Positions 35,117 to 43,554 of a stretch of DNA of 48,271 nucleotides are shown in pieces. A program made the position numbers and the translations under genes. Each line of letters starts with the position of its first letter. The first letter of the stretch is position 1. Origin of the DNA: Anaerofilum sp. An201 (GTDB lineage Bacteria; Bacillota; Clostridia; Oscillospirales; Ruminococcaceae); NCBI RefSeq assembly GCF_002160015.1, contig NZ_NFJT01000023.1, positions 1-48,271 of the forward strand, written 5' to 3'. The notes under the pieces were generated by a model. It did not search any database. It saw only the letters and a program-made list of their open reading frames with translations, and had not been told where the DNA came from.

Positions 35117-36574
35117 TTAGAGCCTGCCCAGCGCGGCGGCCGGGATGTCGGCCGGGTCGATCACCTGCCCGAAGCGCTCGGCGCGGGATTCCAGTTCGGC
35201 CAGGCCGGCGGGAGCGGCGGCGCCGGTGCAGGCGCTGAGCGCGCGGATGGCGTCGAAGTCGCCCTGCGGGACCGGCTGCCCCAGCGCGGCCAGCACGGCG
35301 GCCGGGAACTTGAACGGGCTGGCGGTGCTGAGCACCACGCAGGGCGCATGGCCCGGCGTATTGCGCGCCACCCGGAAGGCTACCGCGGTGTGGGTGTCGC
35401 ACAGGTAGCGGTCGTCCTGCCAGCGGGCGGCGATCTCGGCGGCGGCCTGCCCGTCGTCGGCCCAGCCGGCGGCGAAGTCGGCGCGGATCTTCTCCATGAT
35501 CCCGGCCGGGACGGCATAGCGGCCCTCTGCGGCCAGCGACGCCATCATGTCCGCCACAAAGGCGCTGTCGCAGCCCGAGGCATGGTAGAGCAGGCGCTCG
35601 AGGTTGGAGGACACCAGAATGTCCATCGACGGCGACTGGGTCTTGTAGAAGGCGCGGTTGGCGTCGTAGACGCCGGTGGTCAAAAAGTCTGTGAGGACGT
35701 TGTTTTTGTTCGACGCACACAAAAGGCGGCCCACCGACAGGCCCATCTGCTTGGCGTAGTAGCCGGCCAGGATGTCGCCGAAGTTGCCCGTGGGGACGCA
35801 GAAGTCCACCGCGTCGCCCAGCCGCACCGCGCCCCGCTGCACCAGGCGGGCATAGGCGTAGTAGTAGTAGACGATCTGCGGCGCCAGACGGCCCCAGTTG
35901 ATGGAGTTGGCGCTGGAGAGCGCGACGTTCTCCGCTGCCAGCTGTGCGGCGATGGCGGCGCTGCCGAACACCTTCTTCACGCCGGTCTGGGCGTCGTCGA
36001 AGTTGCCGCGCACGGCGTAGACCGCCACGTTTTCGCCCTGCTGGGTGGCCATCTGCAGGCGCTGGATCTCGCTGGTGCCGCCGGTGGGATAGAACACCTC
36101 GATCTCGATGCCGGGGATGTCCTTATAGCCCTCCAGCGCGGCCTTGCCGGTATCGCCCGAGGTGGCCACCAGGATGCGGGTGGTCTCGGTGCGGCCCAGC
36201 ATCCGCTTTGCCTCCACCAGCAGCCGGGGCATCAGCTGCAGGGCGTAGTCCTTGAAGGCGCAGGTGGGGCCGTGCCACAGCTCCAGCGCATACAGGCCGT
36301 CGGCCACCGGGGCGACCTGCCCCGCCTTGCCGCCGAACGCCTCGCCGTACACCTGCCGCGCGGCGGCGGACAGGAAGGCGGGGTCGTAGTCGGTGAGAAA
36401 GCCGCCCAGCACCCGGGCCGCCAGCGCGCAGTAGTCGAGGTCCAGCACCTCGGACACGTCCAGCTTCGGGAAGGAGGTGGGCACGAACAGGCCGCCCTCC
36501 TCCGACAGTCCCTGTACGATCGCCTGCGCGGCCGAGACCCGCAGCGCGTTGTTGCGTGTGCTTGTAAACTCCAT
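35117..36574 (-). CDS. thrC: Threonine synthase
   Basis: PLP enzyme, 485 residues, that converts O-phosphohomoserine to threonine. The PLP lysine is Lys108 in GPTCAFKDYALQ, followed by ATSGDTGKAALEG for phosphate binding and PTGNFGD. The N-terminal STRNNALRVSAAQAIVQGLS is typical of the longer E. coli-like class. GAGGGGG lies 8 nt from the ATG at 36574; an in-frame extension of 20 codons is not conserved. No T-box or other threonine-responsive leader is visible upstream, and no other threonine gene is adjacent. Confidence 0.95.
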   Translation of the reverse strand: MEFTSTRNNALRVSAAQAIVQGLSEEGGLFVPTSFPKLDVSEVLDLDYCALAARVLGGFLTDYDPAFLSAAARQVYGEAFGGKAGQVAPVADGLYALELWHGPTCAFKDYALQLMPRLLVEAKRMLGRTETTRILVATSGDTGKAALEGYKDIPGIEIEVFYPTGGTSEIQRLQMATQQGENVAVYAVRGNFDDAQTGVKKVFGSAAIAAQLAAENVALSSANSINWGRLAPQIVYYYYAYARLVQRGAVRLGDAVDFCVPTGNFGDILAGYYAKQMGLSVGRLLCASNKNNVLTDFLTTGVYDANRAFYKTQSPSMDILVSSNLERLLYHASGCDSAFVADMMASLAAEGRYAVPAGIMEKIRADFAAGWADDGQAAAEIAARWQDDRYLCDTHTAVAFRVARNTPGHAPCVVLSTASPFKFPAAVLAALGQPVPQGDFDAIRALSACTGAAAPAGLAELESRAERFGQVIDPADIPAAALGRL

Positions 36575-36729
36575 CGTCGGTTCCCCCTCTTGTTCAATCC
36601 CCACAGTTTTTGCGGGCGTCCGTGCACAAAACACGGCTGTTTCCTATAAGCATACCATATCCGACAGGATTTTGCACCTTGGATTTCTGCCGAAACATGG
36701 GCGCGAAACAGCCGGTTTGTAGTGCTTTT

Positions 36730-37098
36730 TCAACATTCAAAGGCCTGTTCGATGCAGAAAAACCGCGCCTCGCCCCGTTTTTCGGGGTACACCTCCAGCA
36801 CGTCGAAGCGGATCTGCTGCTGGGGGCCGTCGTAGGCGGCGAGGAAAAGGCCCGCCGCCGCGATGACGCGCCTCTGCTTGCGGCGGTCCACCGCCTCGGC
36901 CGGGCGGGAGAGCATCCGGCCGGTGCGCGTCTTGACCTCCACAAAGGCCAGCACATCCCCTTTCGCCGCCACGAGGTCGATCTCCCCCTGGCGGGTGCGG
37001 TAGTTGCGCGCGACGATCTGCCAGCCGTGCTTTTTGTACCAGCCGGCGGCCAGCTGCTCGCCCTGCTTGCCGGTGTCCGGCGCCAGCGGATTATACAT
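36730..37098 (-). CDS. yraN: YraN-family protein (UPF0102)
   Basis: Protein of 122 residues with the nuclease-like motifs of the family: [20 protein letters not shown], the acidic GEIDLVA, and FVEVKTR. The fold resembles Holliday-junction resolvases, but an activity is not established. Its start overlaps the end of rnhB by 8 nt, with only a weak GGGG upstream, so it relies on translational coupling. The rplS-rbgA-rnhB-yraN order is common in Firmicutes. Confidence 0.92.
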   Translation of the reverse strand: MYNPLAPDTGKQGEQLAAGWYKKHGWQIVARNYRTRQGEIDLVAAKGDVLAFVEVKTRTGRMLSRPAEAVDRRKQRRVIAAAGLFLAAYDGPQQQIRFDVLEVYPEKRGEARFFCIEQAFEC

Positions 37099-37693
37099 AG
37101 CCCCGCTTTTTGAGAAAGCTCTTGCGGTAGAAGTCGGCCGGGCCGTACTGGTCCAGCAGTTCGTAGTGCAGCTTGGTGGGATAGCCCTTGTGCTTTGCCA
37201 GCTGGTACTGGGGGTATGCGGCGTCCAGCTGCATCATATAGCGGTCCCGCGTGACCTTTGCCAGGATCGACGCCGCCGCGATGCTGGCGCTGTTGGCGTC
37301 TCCCTTCACCACCGCGCGGCAGGGCGTGGCGGTGTCCGGGCAGCGGTTGCCGTCGATGAGCGCCAGGTCCACCGGGCGGCCCAGCCCCGCGATGGCCTCG
37401 GCCATGCCGTACATCGTGGCGCGCAGGATGTTCATCTCGTCGATCTGCTGCGGCCCCACCAGCACCACCTTATAAGCCAGCGCCTTTTCGACGATCTGCC
37501 CGTAGAGTGCGTCCCGCTTTTTTTCGCTGAGTTTTTTGGAGTCGTTGATGCCCTCGATGGGGGTTTCGGGGTCGAGGATGACCGCCGCCACCGCCACCGG
37601 GCCGCACAGCGGGCCTCGCCCGGCCTCGTCCACCCCGCAGATGCAGCCGGATTCGGCGCGCACCGCGGCGTCGTATTCGTAGAGATCAGGCAT
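37091..37693 (-). CDS. rnhB: Ribonuclease HII
   Basis: Enzyme of 200 residues that removes single ribonucleotides and RNA-DNA hybrids. Catalytic residues Asp22 and Glu23 in [12 protein letters not shown], the [12 protein letters not shown] segment, LIDGN and [13 protein letters not shown] are intact. It overlaps rbgA and yraN by 8 nt each. Together with rnhA the window encodes both RNase H types. Confidence 0.96.
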   Translation of the reverse strand: MPDLYEYDAAVRAESGCICGVDEAGRGPLCGPVAVAAVILDPETPIEGINDSKKLSEKKRDALYGQIVEKALAYKVVLVGPQQIDEMNILRATMYGMAEAIAGLGRPVDLALIDGNRCPDTATPCRAVVKGDANSASIAAASILAKVTRDRYMMQLDAAYPQYQLAKHKGYPTKLHYELLDQYGPADFYRKSFLKKRGYV

Positions 37694-38579
37694 CTTCCGG
37701 CACCTCCCGCGCGGGCTTTTCCAGCGAGATGCGGCCCCATTTGCTGGCGCGGAACTCGTCCACCACCATGATGGCGGCGCGCTCGGTGTTCACCTCGCCG
37801 CCCGACACCAGCATCCCCCGCTTGCGGCCGATGGCCTCCAGCAGGTCCCAGGCATCCAGCGCCAGCTGGTCCTCCGTGAGCTTGTACCGCTCGCACAGGC
37901 GGTTGGGGTACATGTTGGCGATCTGGGACAAAAGGCCCATCGCCAGCTCCTCGATGTCGAGGATGTCGTCCTTGATGGAGCCGATGAAGGCGAGGTTGGT
38001 GGCGGTTTCCAGCGAGTCGAACTTTTTCCACAGCACGCCCGGCATGTCGAGCAGCTCGTAGCCCGGCACGCTGATCCACTGCTTGCCGCGGGTGACGCCG
38101 GGGCGGTCGGCCGCTTTGGCGCGGGTGGTGCCGGCCCAGCAGTTGATGAAGGTGGACTTGCCCACGTTGGGGATGCCCACCACCATCACCCGGATGGAAG
38201 CCCCCTGGATGCCCTTTCGGGCGCGCTTTTCGATCAGCCAGGACAGCTCCTGTTCCAGCTGCTGGCGCACCGCGGCGGCAGCGCCCCGGCTCTTGCTGCT
38301 GACGGCGACGCAGCCCGCCCCCTGCCGCTTGAAGTGCGCCATCCACTGGGCGGTGACGGCGGGGTCGGCAAGGTCGGCCTTGTTCAGCACATACAGGCAG
38401 GGCTTTTTCTCGGCCAGACGCTGAATCTCCGGGTTCTGGCTGCTGAACGGGATGCGCGCGTCCAGCAGCTGCAGCACCACGTCCACATGTTTGAGGTCGG
38501 CCTCGATGAGGCGCAGCGTCTTGGCCATATGCCCCGGGAACCACTGGATGCTGCGGCGGTTGATGAAATCTTCGCTCAT
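37686..38579 (-). CDS. rbgA: Ribosome biogenesis GTPase RbgA (YlqF)
   Basis: Circularly permuted GTPase, 297 residues, needed for late 50S maturation. The G4 motif NKADLAD comes first (about 65), then G1 [10 protein letters not shown]2 near RPGVTRG and G3 DMPGVLWP-like (DMPGVLWKK). The N-terminal QWFPGHMAK is the family signature. GGGAGGG lies before the ATG. It follows rplS across a terminator-like hairpin. Confidence 0.96.
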   Translation of the reverse strand: MSEDFINRRSIQWFPGHMAKTLRLIEADLKHVDVVLQLLDARIPFSSQNPEIQRLAEKKPCLYVLNKADLADPAVTAQWMAHFKRQGAGCVAVSSKSRGAAAAVRQQLEQELSWLIEKRARKGIQGASIRVMVVGIPNVGKSTFINCWAGTTRAKAADRPGVTRGKQWISVPGYELLDMPGVLWKKFDSLETATNLAFIGSIKDDILDIEELAMGLLSQIANMYPNRLCERYKLTEDQLALDAWDLLEAIGRKRGMLVSGGEVNTERAAIMVVDEFRASKWGRISLEKPAREVPEDA

Positions 38580-38602
38580 GGAATGCCCTCCCTGTTTTTG
38601 AC

Positions 38603-38640
38603 AAAAAGAAGCGGGGGAACAACCGGCCGGCTGCTCCCCC
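38603..38640 (-). terminator. Terminator between rplS and rbgA
   Basis: Minus-strand stem GGGGGAGCA/TGTTCCCCC with GC-rich loop, followed by CTTCTTTTT. It probably lets only part of the abundant L19 message continue into rbgA. Confidence 0.75.
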
Positions 38641-38653
38641 TTTCGCGTTTCGA

Positions 38654-38998
38654 TTATCGGATCTGCTCCTTGACCTTGGCGGCCTTACCGGTGCGGCTGC
38701 GCAGGTAGAACAGCTTGGCACGGCGGACCTTACCCTTGCGAACGACCTCGACCTTCTCAACGAAGGGGGAGTTCACGGGGAACACGCGCTCCACGCCCAC
38801 ACCGTAGGAGGTGCGGCGAACGGTGAAGGTCTCGGCCACACCGCCGTGCTTGCGGGCGATCACAGTGCCCTCGAAGGCCTGGATGCGCTCACGGTCGCCT
38901 TCCTTGATGCGAACGGACACGCGCACGGTGTCACCGATGTTGAACTCGGGACGGTTCTCTTTGACCATACCCTGGGTGATAATCTTCATAGCGTCCAT
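38654..38998 (-). CDS. rplS: 50S ribosomal protein L19
   Basis: Ribosomal protein of 114 residues at the 30S-50S interface. [28 protein letters not shown] and [17 protein letters not shown] are the conserved blocks. Two in-frame ATG codons are possible; the one at 38998 has GGAGG 8 nt upstream, while that Shine-Dalgarno would overlap the first ATG (39013), so the shorter form is chosen. It has a strong promoter and a structured leader of about 115 nt. Confidence 0.96.
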   Translation of the reverse strand: MDAMKIITQGMVKENRPEFNIGDTVRVSVRIKEGDRERIQAFEGTVIARKHGGVAETFTVRRTSYGVGVERVFPVNSPFVEKVEVVRKGKVRRAKLFYLRSRTGKAAKVKEQIR

Positions 38999-39115
38999 TT
39001 GTTTTTCCTCCATTTTTTAGTGACGTTCATACCCGAAGCCAGGAGCACCGGCAGAGGACCGCCCGTTTAATGACTTGACATTAACCCCACTGGTGGTGCC
39101 AGCGGACACTAACGC
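38999..39115 (-). promoter_or_regulatory. Candidate L19 autoregulatory leader
   Basis: The predicted 5' UTR of rplS contains a perfect small hairpin TTAATG/CATTAA (39067-39084) and a second stem CGCTGG/CCAGTG around it. Low-GC Gram-positives carry an L19 leader family in the same place that is thought to bind L19. Match to that family is inferred from position and structure only. Confidence 0.45.
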
Positions 39116-39121
39116 CCCAAT

Positions 39122-39150
39122 ATCATACCACAGCCGAAGGGGGAATGCAA
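39122..39150 (-). promoter_or_regulatory. rplS promoter
   Basis: Minus-strand TTGCAT (39145-39150), 17-nt spacer and TATGAT (39122-39127), immediately downstream of the DUF2344 stop codon. Confidence 0.75.
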
Positions 39151-39154
39151 GGGG

Positions 39155-39811
39155 TCAGCCCAAAAATTTTGCGCCGTTTTCCAGATAGATGGCGCTGCGC
39201 AGCACATGGGCCGCCGACGCGGGCAGGCCGTGGTGCTGCTCCAGCCAGCCCAGGATCAGCGAGGGGTTGAGGTTCAGCCCCGTGCTGCCGGCCGGCAGGG
39301 TGAGCACAAAGCAGGTCTCGCCGTCCCGCAGCCAGCTCTCGATGGCAGGGACGGTGTCTTTCAGGTTCAGCGTTTTCACGCCGCGCTTGGTCTTTTTTTC
39401 CACCGCGGCTTCGGCGGCGGCGTTGTAGGCGGCAAGGGCGGCCGTCCAGTCGCCCGGCACCCGGATCTGGTAGCGCGCCGAGGCGATCCTGGTGGCGTCG
39501 GTGTCGGCGGGATAGATCTTCACCACGTCGATGCCGCGGGGAAGCGCCTCGGTGAGCGCCTTTGCCATCGCCTCGAAATCCAGCTGTGCGGGGTCGGACT
39601 CGGTCTTGAAATCCACGCTCTCCACCTCGCTCTCCTGTCCCAGCGACAGCGGCAGCGCGAAGGTTATATAGATGTGGGGGTTGAAGCCCAGCGAATACCA
39701 CACCGGCAGCCCGGCGCGGCGCATGGCGCGGCCCATCACGCGCTGGAGGTCGAGGTGGGAAATATACGAGGCCTCACCGGTCTTCGTGAACCATACTCTG
39801 ATCGTAGTCAA
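39155..39811 (-). CDS. DUF2344 / TIGR03936 radical-SAM-linked protein
   Basis: Protein of 218 residues, TIRVWFTKTGEASYISHLDL at its start and SLGFNPHIYITFALPLSLG later, the family signature. Its function is unknown; it is nearly always next to, or fused with, a TIGR03960 radical SAM protein, as here. The start is TTG at 39811, with GGGAGG 8 nt upstream, so the gene overlaps the radical SAM gene by 38 nt in another frame. No ATG gives the full conserved N-terminus. Confidence 0.88.
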   Translation of the reverse strand: MTTIRVWFTKTGEASYISHLDLQRVMGRAMRRAGLPVWYSLGFNPHIYITFALPLSLGQESEVESVDFKTESDPAQLDFEAMAKALTEALPRGIDVVKIYPADTDATRIASARYQIRVPGDWTAALAAYNAAAEAAVEKKTKRGVKTLNLKDTVPAIESWLRDGETCFVLTLPAGSTGLNLNPSLILGWLEQHHGLPASAAHVLRSAIYLENGAKFLG

Positions 39812-41642
39812 AACAGGCACCTCCCAGCAGTTTGTTGGCTCCGCAGCCGGAGCATTTGCGGTTGCAGGGCGGGGTCGTCTGCGCCTGCATGGCTTTTTCG
39901 TATTCGGACACCAGATACCGCTTGTCCACCCCATAGTACAGATGATCCCACGGGGTGATCTCGTCGGTGGGGATGGCGCGGTTGGCATAGAAGGCCATGT
40001 CCACGCCCAGGTCGCGGAAGACCTCCAGCCAGGTGTCGTAGTGGAATTGGTCGTCCCAGCCGTCGAAGTAGCAGCCGCGGCGGTAGGCCTCCTCCAGCAC
40101 ACGGCCCAGACGGCGGTCGCCTTTGGCAAACACCGCTTCCAGGAAGCTGGTCTTGCTGTCGTGGTAGCGCACCGTGATCTTGCGGCTCTTCACGCTGTGG
40201 ATGAGGTGCTTCTGCTTTTCCTCCAGCATCTCCTTGGTGTCCTGCGGCCAGAACTGGAACGGGGTGTGGGGCTTGGGCACAAAGCAGGCCACGCTGATGG
40301 TCACCTGGGCGCCCTTGCCCTTGGGACGGTCGGGGTTCTTATAATACAGGTCCACGATCTTCTGGGCGGTCTCGGCGATGCCCTCGATGTCCTCCAGCGT
40401 CTCGGTGGGCAGGCCCATCATGAAGTAGAGCTTCACCGAGGTATAGCCGGCGTCGAAGGCGATGCGGCAGCTCTTCTCGATCTCGTCCCAGGTGACGTTC
40501 TTGTTGATGACGTCGCGCAGGCGCTGGGTGCCGGCCTCCGGCGCGAAGGTGAGGCCGCTCTTGCGCACCTTGGTGGTCTTGGCGATCAGCGATTCGCTGA
40601 AGTTGTCGATGCGCAGGCTGGGCAGCGAGATGTTCACATGCTCGCCGGGGGTCCATTCGAGCAGCTCGTCCAGCAGCGGCTCCAGCTGGCTGTGGTCGGA
40701 GGTAGACAGGCTGGTGAGGCTCACCTCGTCGTAGCCGGTGTTGCCGCACAGGTCGCGGGCGGCCTGGTTCAGCTTGTCGGCACTGCGCTGGCGCATGGGG
40801 CGGTAGAGGAAGCCCGCCTGGCAGAACCGGCAGCCGCGCACACAGCCGCGCAGCACCTCGATCTGGGCGCGGTCGTGCACCGCTCCGATCATCGGCACCA
40901 CGAAATGGGTGGGCAGCGGCTGGCTGTCCATGTCGCGGATGATCGCCTTCTTCACCACCGCCGGCACGCCGTCCAGCGGCTGGACGGCCCGGATGGTGCC
41001 GTCTTCGTTATACTGCACGTCGTACAGGCTGGGGACATAACAGCCGGGAATATCGGCCATCGCCCGCAGCAGGCGCTTTTTCTCCCATTTTTCCGCTTTG
41101 GCTTTGCAGACCAGCTCGCAGACGGCGGGCAGCTGTTCCTCGCCCTCGCCCAGCATCATCATGTCGATGAAGTCGGCCAGCGGCTCGGCGTTGCACACGC
41201 AGGGCCCGCCCGCCACCACCAGCGGCCATTCCTCGCCGCGGTCGGCCGCGCGCAGCGGGATGCCCGCCATGTCCAGCATGGCCAGGATGTTGGTGTAGGA
41301 AAGCTCGTACTGCAATGTGAAGCCCACCACGTCAAAGGCGGTGAGAGGGTCTTTGCTCTCCAGGCAGTACAGCGGGATGGAGCGCTTTTCCATCTCGGCC
41401 TTCATGTCCACCCACGGCATGAAGGCGCGCTCGCACCACCAGCGGGGATTCTGGTTCAGCAGCTCGTACAAAATCTTCATGCCCAGGAAGGACATGCCCA
41501 CCTCGTAGGTATCGGGGAAGCAGAAGGCAAAGCGCAGGTCCAGCTCGGCCTTGTCCTTATACACACAGCCCGGTTCGCCGCCGGTGTAGCGGCCCGGTTT
41601 CTGCACGGCGGCCAGCGCCGCCTTCAATTTTTCGTCAAACAT
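39774..41642 (-). CDS. TIGR03960-type radical SAM protein with B12-like N-terminal domain
   Basis: Protein of 622 residues. The N-terminal part (about 30-200) resembles a cobalamin-binding domain (FPDTYEVGMSFLGMKILYELLN, GGPCVCNAEPLADFID). The radical SAM core has the cluster motif Cys267-x3-Cys271-x2-Cys274 in CVRGCRFCQAG and GLPTETLEDIEG. A C-terminal Cys cluster (CNRKCSGCG) may hold another metal site. The modification target is unknown, though family genes often neighbour ribosomal protein genes (L19 here). GGAGG lies 5 nt from the ATG at 41642. Confidence 0.92.
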   Translation of the reverse strand: MFDEKLKAALAAVQKPGRYTGGEPGCVYKDKAELDLRFAFCFPDTYEVGMSFLGMKILYELLNQNPRWWCERAFMPWVDMKAEMEKRSIPLYCLESKDPLTAFDVVGFTLQYELSYTNILAMLDMAGIPLRAADRGEEWPLVVAGGPCVCNAEPLADFIDMMMLGEGEEQLPAVCELVCKAKAEKWEKKRLLRAMADIPGCYVPSLYDVQYNEDGTIRAVQPLDGVPAVVKKAIIRDMDSQPLPTHFVVPMIGAVHDRAQIEVLRGCVRGCRFCQAGFLYRPMRQRSADKLNQAARDLCGNTGYDEVSLTSLSTSDHSQLEPLLDELLEWTPGEHVNISLPSLRIDNFSESLIAKTTKVRKSGLTFAPEAGTQRLRDVINKNVTWDEIEKSCRIAFDAGYTSVKLYFMMGLPTETLEDIEGIAETAQKIVDLYYKNPDRPKGKGAQVTISVACFVPKPHTPFQFWPQDTKEMLEEKQKHLIHSVKSRKITVRYHDSKTSFLEAVFAKGDRRLGRVLEEAYRRGCYFDGWDDQFHYDTWLEVFRDLGVDMAFYANRAIPTDEITPWDHLYYGVDKRYLVSEYEKAMQAQTTPPCNRKCSGCGANKLLGGACFDYDQSMVHEDR

Positions 41643-41661
41643 CAGTTCCTCCCGACAGGTC

Positions 41662-41694
41662 AAAAATCAGGGGCATTTCGCGCTGAAATGCCCC
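41662..41694 (-). terminator. Terminator after the small membrane protein gene
   Basis: Minus-strand 9-bp stem GGGGCATTT/AAATGCCCC, followed by TGATTTTTG, 55 nt after the membrane protein stop and 20 nt before the radical SAM start. Confidence 0.8.
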
Positions 41695-41749
41695 CGGCTT
41701 ACAGGATATAGGTCTATTTTACACGATTTTGGCCCGGAATGCAACCGGC

Positions 41750-42121
41750 TTATCCCACGCGCGAAGCCGCCACCTGCAGCATATTGTGCACCAGCGCAAA
41801 GGACAGGATCACATTGTATACACACATGGCGATGGTGTACACCCGCTTGGCGCGCTTGTTGGACAGCCGCAGCGACAGCACCACGATCAGCAAACAGCTC
41901 ACCGCCAGCGCGGCCACGTCGCAGAAGGCCACCATCCGCTGGAACGGGATCTGGGGCAGCCAGCGGTCGGTGAGGCGCAGCGCGGCATACCCCAGGGTGT
42001 GCACCAGCGGCACCACCGCCAGCGGCAGGATGCCCAGCGCGTAGTTGCTGTGCCCTGCGCGCAGAAAAACCACCGCCAAAAGCAGCAGCACCGACAAAAT
42101 GGAAACGCTCTCCACCAGCAT
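41750..42121 (-). CDS. Small membrane protein, unknown
   Basis: Protein of 123 residues with four hydrophobic segments (about 4-20, 28-50, 60-83, 95-115) and few charges; short basic loop NKRAKR before the last helix. I do not recognise the family. It has its own near-consensus promoter, GAGGTG Shine-Dalgarno and terminator, so it is a monocistronic unit. It is divergent from the alarmone synthetase gene, with 183 nt between the starts, which may mean joint control but does not prove it. Confidence 0.8.
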   Translation of the reverse strand: MLVESVSILSVLLLLAVVFLRAGHSNYALGILPLAVVPLVHTLGYAALRLTDRWLPQIPFQRMVAFCDVAALAVSCLLIVVLSLRLSNKRAKRVYTIAMCVYNVILSFALVHNMLQVAASRVG

Positions 42122-42155
42122 GGCAAGTCACCTCATTGGAAATTGATACCCTATG

Positions 42156-42184
42156 ATTGTACACGATTTGCCCGCGTTTGTCCA
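42156..42184 (-). promoter_or_regulatory. Promoter of the small membrane protein gene
   Basis: Minus-strand TGGACA (42179-42184, 5 of 6 consensus), 17-nt spacer, TACAAT (42156-42161). Confidence 0.7.
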
Positions 42185-42213
42185 CCGTATCCCGCCGCAA
42201 AGAGCGGCGGATA

Positions 42214-42242
42214 TGGACGATTGCGGCAAACTGCGGTATAAT
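42214..42242 (+). promoter_or_regulatory. Promoter of the alarmone synthetase gene
   Basis: TGGACG (42214-42219), 17-nt spacer and a perfect TATAAT (42237-42242), 63 nt before the ATG. It is back-to-back with the membrane protein promoter, with 29 nt between the -35 boxes. Confidence 0.7.
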
Positions 42243-42304
42243 AAGGTTGGAACAAAACACCTGCCGGAGGCAGCCGCGTCCGGCCGATTGGAGGATACAG
42301 AGAA

Positions 42305-43042
42305 ATGTCCAGCCTGAGCACCGAGCAGAACGAGCTTCTGCACGATTTTTTTGCCGACGACGCCAGCCAGTTCCTGGACCGCATGGCGCAGTTTAACGAA
42401 TTGATGATGAAATACAACTCCGCCATCCGTGAGGTGCAGACCAAGCTGCAGATCCTGAACGATGAGCTTTCGCTGCGCGGACGGGCAAACCCCATCGACT
42501 CGATCCGCACCCGCGTGAAAAAACCGCTGAGCATCGCGGAAAAGCTGCGCCGCCGCGGCAAGGAGGTGTCTGTGGAGGCCATCTTTGAAAACCTGAACGA
42601 CGTGGCGGGGATCCGGGTGATCTGCCCCTTTATCGACGACATCTATGCCGTGGCCGACATGCTGGCCCGGCAGGACGACATCACCGTTCTGGCCGTGAAG
42701 GACTATATCAAAAACCCCAAGCCCAACGGGTACCGCAGCTACCACATGATCGTGGAGGTGCCGGTATTCTTCTCGAACTACAAGCAGCCGATGCGGGTGG
42801 AGGTGCAGATCCGCACGGTGGCGATGGATTTCTGGGCCAGCCTGGAACACCAGATGCGCTACAAGAACAACTCGGAGGCCTCCCGCAGCATCTGCGACGA
42901 CCTGAAAAAGTGCGCCGACACCATCGCGCGCACCGACGAAGAGATGCAGCGTCTGCGCCACCAGATCGACCAGCACACCCGCAGCCAGGAGGACCTGGCC
43001 GCCGCGGTTCAGACGTCGGAGTCGTCTGCGGGCAAGCGCTGA
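42305..43042 (+). CDS. Small alarmone synthetase (RelP/RelQ type)
   Basis: Protein of 245 residues holding only a (p)ppGpp synthetase domain: KKPLSIAEKLRRRGKE, DVAGIRVICPFIDDIY, VKDYIKNPKPNGYRSYHMIVE and VEVQIRTVAMDFWASLEHQ match the RelA/SpoT synthetase core, while the HD hydrolase domain and the TGS/ACT regulatory domains are absent. Such enzymes make (p)ppGpp from ATP and GDP/GTP, usually under transcriptional control by wall or other stress. GGAGG lies upstream of the ATG. The last 34 nt of the gene overlap, on the opposite strand, the end of the NTPase gene. Confidence 0.93.
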   Translation: MSSLSTEQNELLHDFFADDASQFLDRMAQFNELMMKYNSAIREVQTKLQILNDELSLRGRANPIDSIRTRVKKPLSIAEKLRRRGKEVSVEAIFENLNDVAGIRVICPFIDDIYAVADMLARQDDITVLAVKDYIKNPKPNGYRSYHMIVEVPVFFSNYKQPMRVEVQIRTVAMDFWASLEHQMRYKNNSEASRSICDDLKKCADTIARTDEEMQRLRHQIDQHTRSQEDLAAAVQTSESSAGKR

Positions 43043-43554
43043 TCGTCGAGGTCCACCACCCAGACGTCCGGACGGGACAGCAGCGCCTGCTGCAGCGGCA
43101 GGTCCTGCTTGCGCAGCACCGCGATCACCCGCCGGGCGTCGAACAGCCTGTACAGCGCCGCGCAGTATTCCGGGCACTGCTGCTCCAGAAAGCCCACCTC
43201 GTCCACGGCCGCCCATTCGCCCGGAAACACAGCGGCCGCGCGCAGCGCCTGCACGCCCAGCGTCTCAAACGCCTCGGGACAGGGATGCATCCTTCCCTGC
43301 CGCCAGCGTCCCGCCGCCGCGCGCCGGCCGGTGGCGCGGTCCTGCAGCCAGACGGTGCAGGCTGTGCCGTCGGCCGCCCGCTCGGCCCAGCTGCAAACGC
43401 CGGGCAGGGCCTGTCCTGCGCAGAGATGCTCCAGCAGGGTGGTTTTTCCAGCGCCCCTGCTGCCGGTGATGAGCAGCGAGCGCTTGGCGGATATTTGGAA
43501 TTCTTCCCGGACCAGCCGGGCAAGCCGGTCCGGGCTCTTTCGTGCCGGGGTCAA
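43009..43554 (-). CDS. THEP1-like P-loop nucleoside-triphosphatase
   Basis: Protein of 181 residues with Walker A GSRGAGKTT (31-39) and a Walker B-like AAVDEVGFLE, the latter matching the VDE(I/V)G motif of THEP1-type NTPases. Substrate and role are unknown. The start is TTG at 43554, within TTGA that overlaps the cobO stop codon by 4 nt; GGGGG precedes it. It is thus translationally coupled to the corrinoid adenosyltransferase. The 3' end overlaps the alarmone synthetase gene by 34 nt, tail to tail, leaving no room for a conventional terminator. Confidence 0.8.
   Translation of the reverse strand: MTPARKSPDRLARLVREEFQISAKRSLLITGSRGAGKTTLLEHLCAGQALPGVCSWAERAADGTACTVWLQDRATGRRAAAGRWRQGRMHPCPEAFETLGVQALRAAAVFPGEWAAVDEVGFLEQQCPEYCAALYRLFDARRVIAVLRKQDLPLQQALLSRPDVWVVDLDDQRLPADDSDV

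Noticed and set aside
36575-36729. T-box or threonine-responsive leader before thrC
   Set aside because: No T-box core (GGGTGGNACCGCG-like) and no terminator/antiterminator pair is visible.
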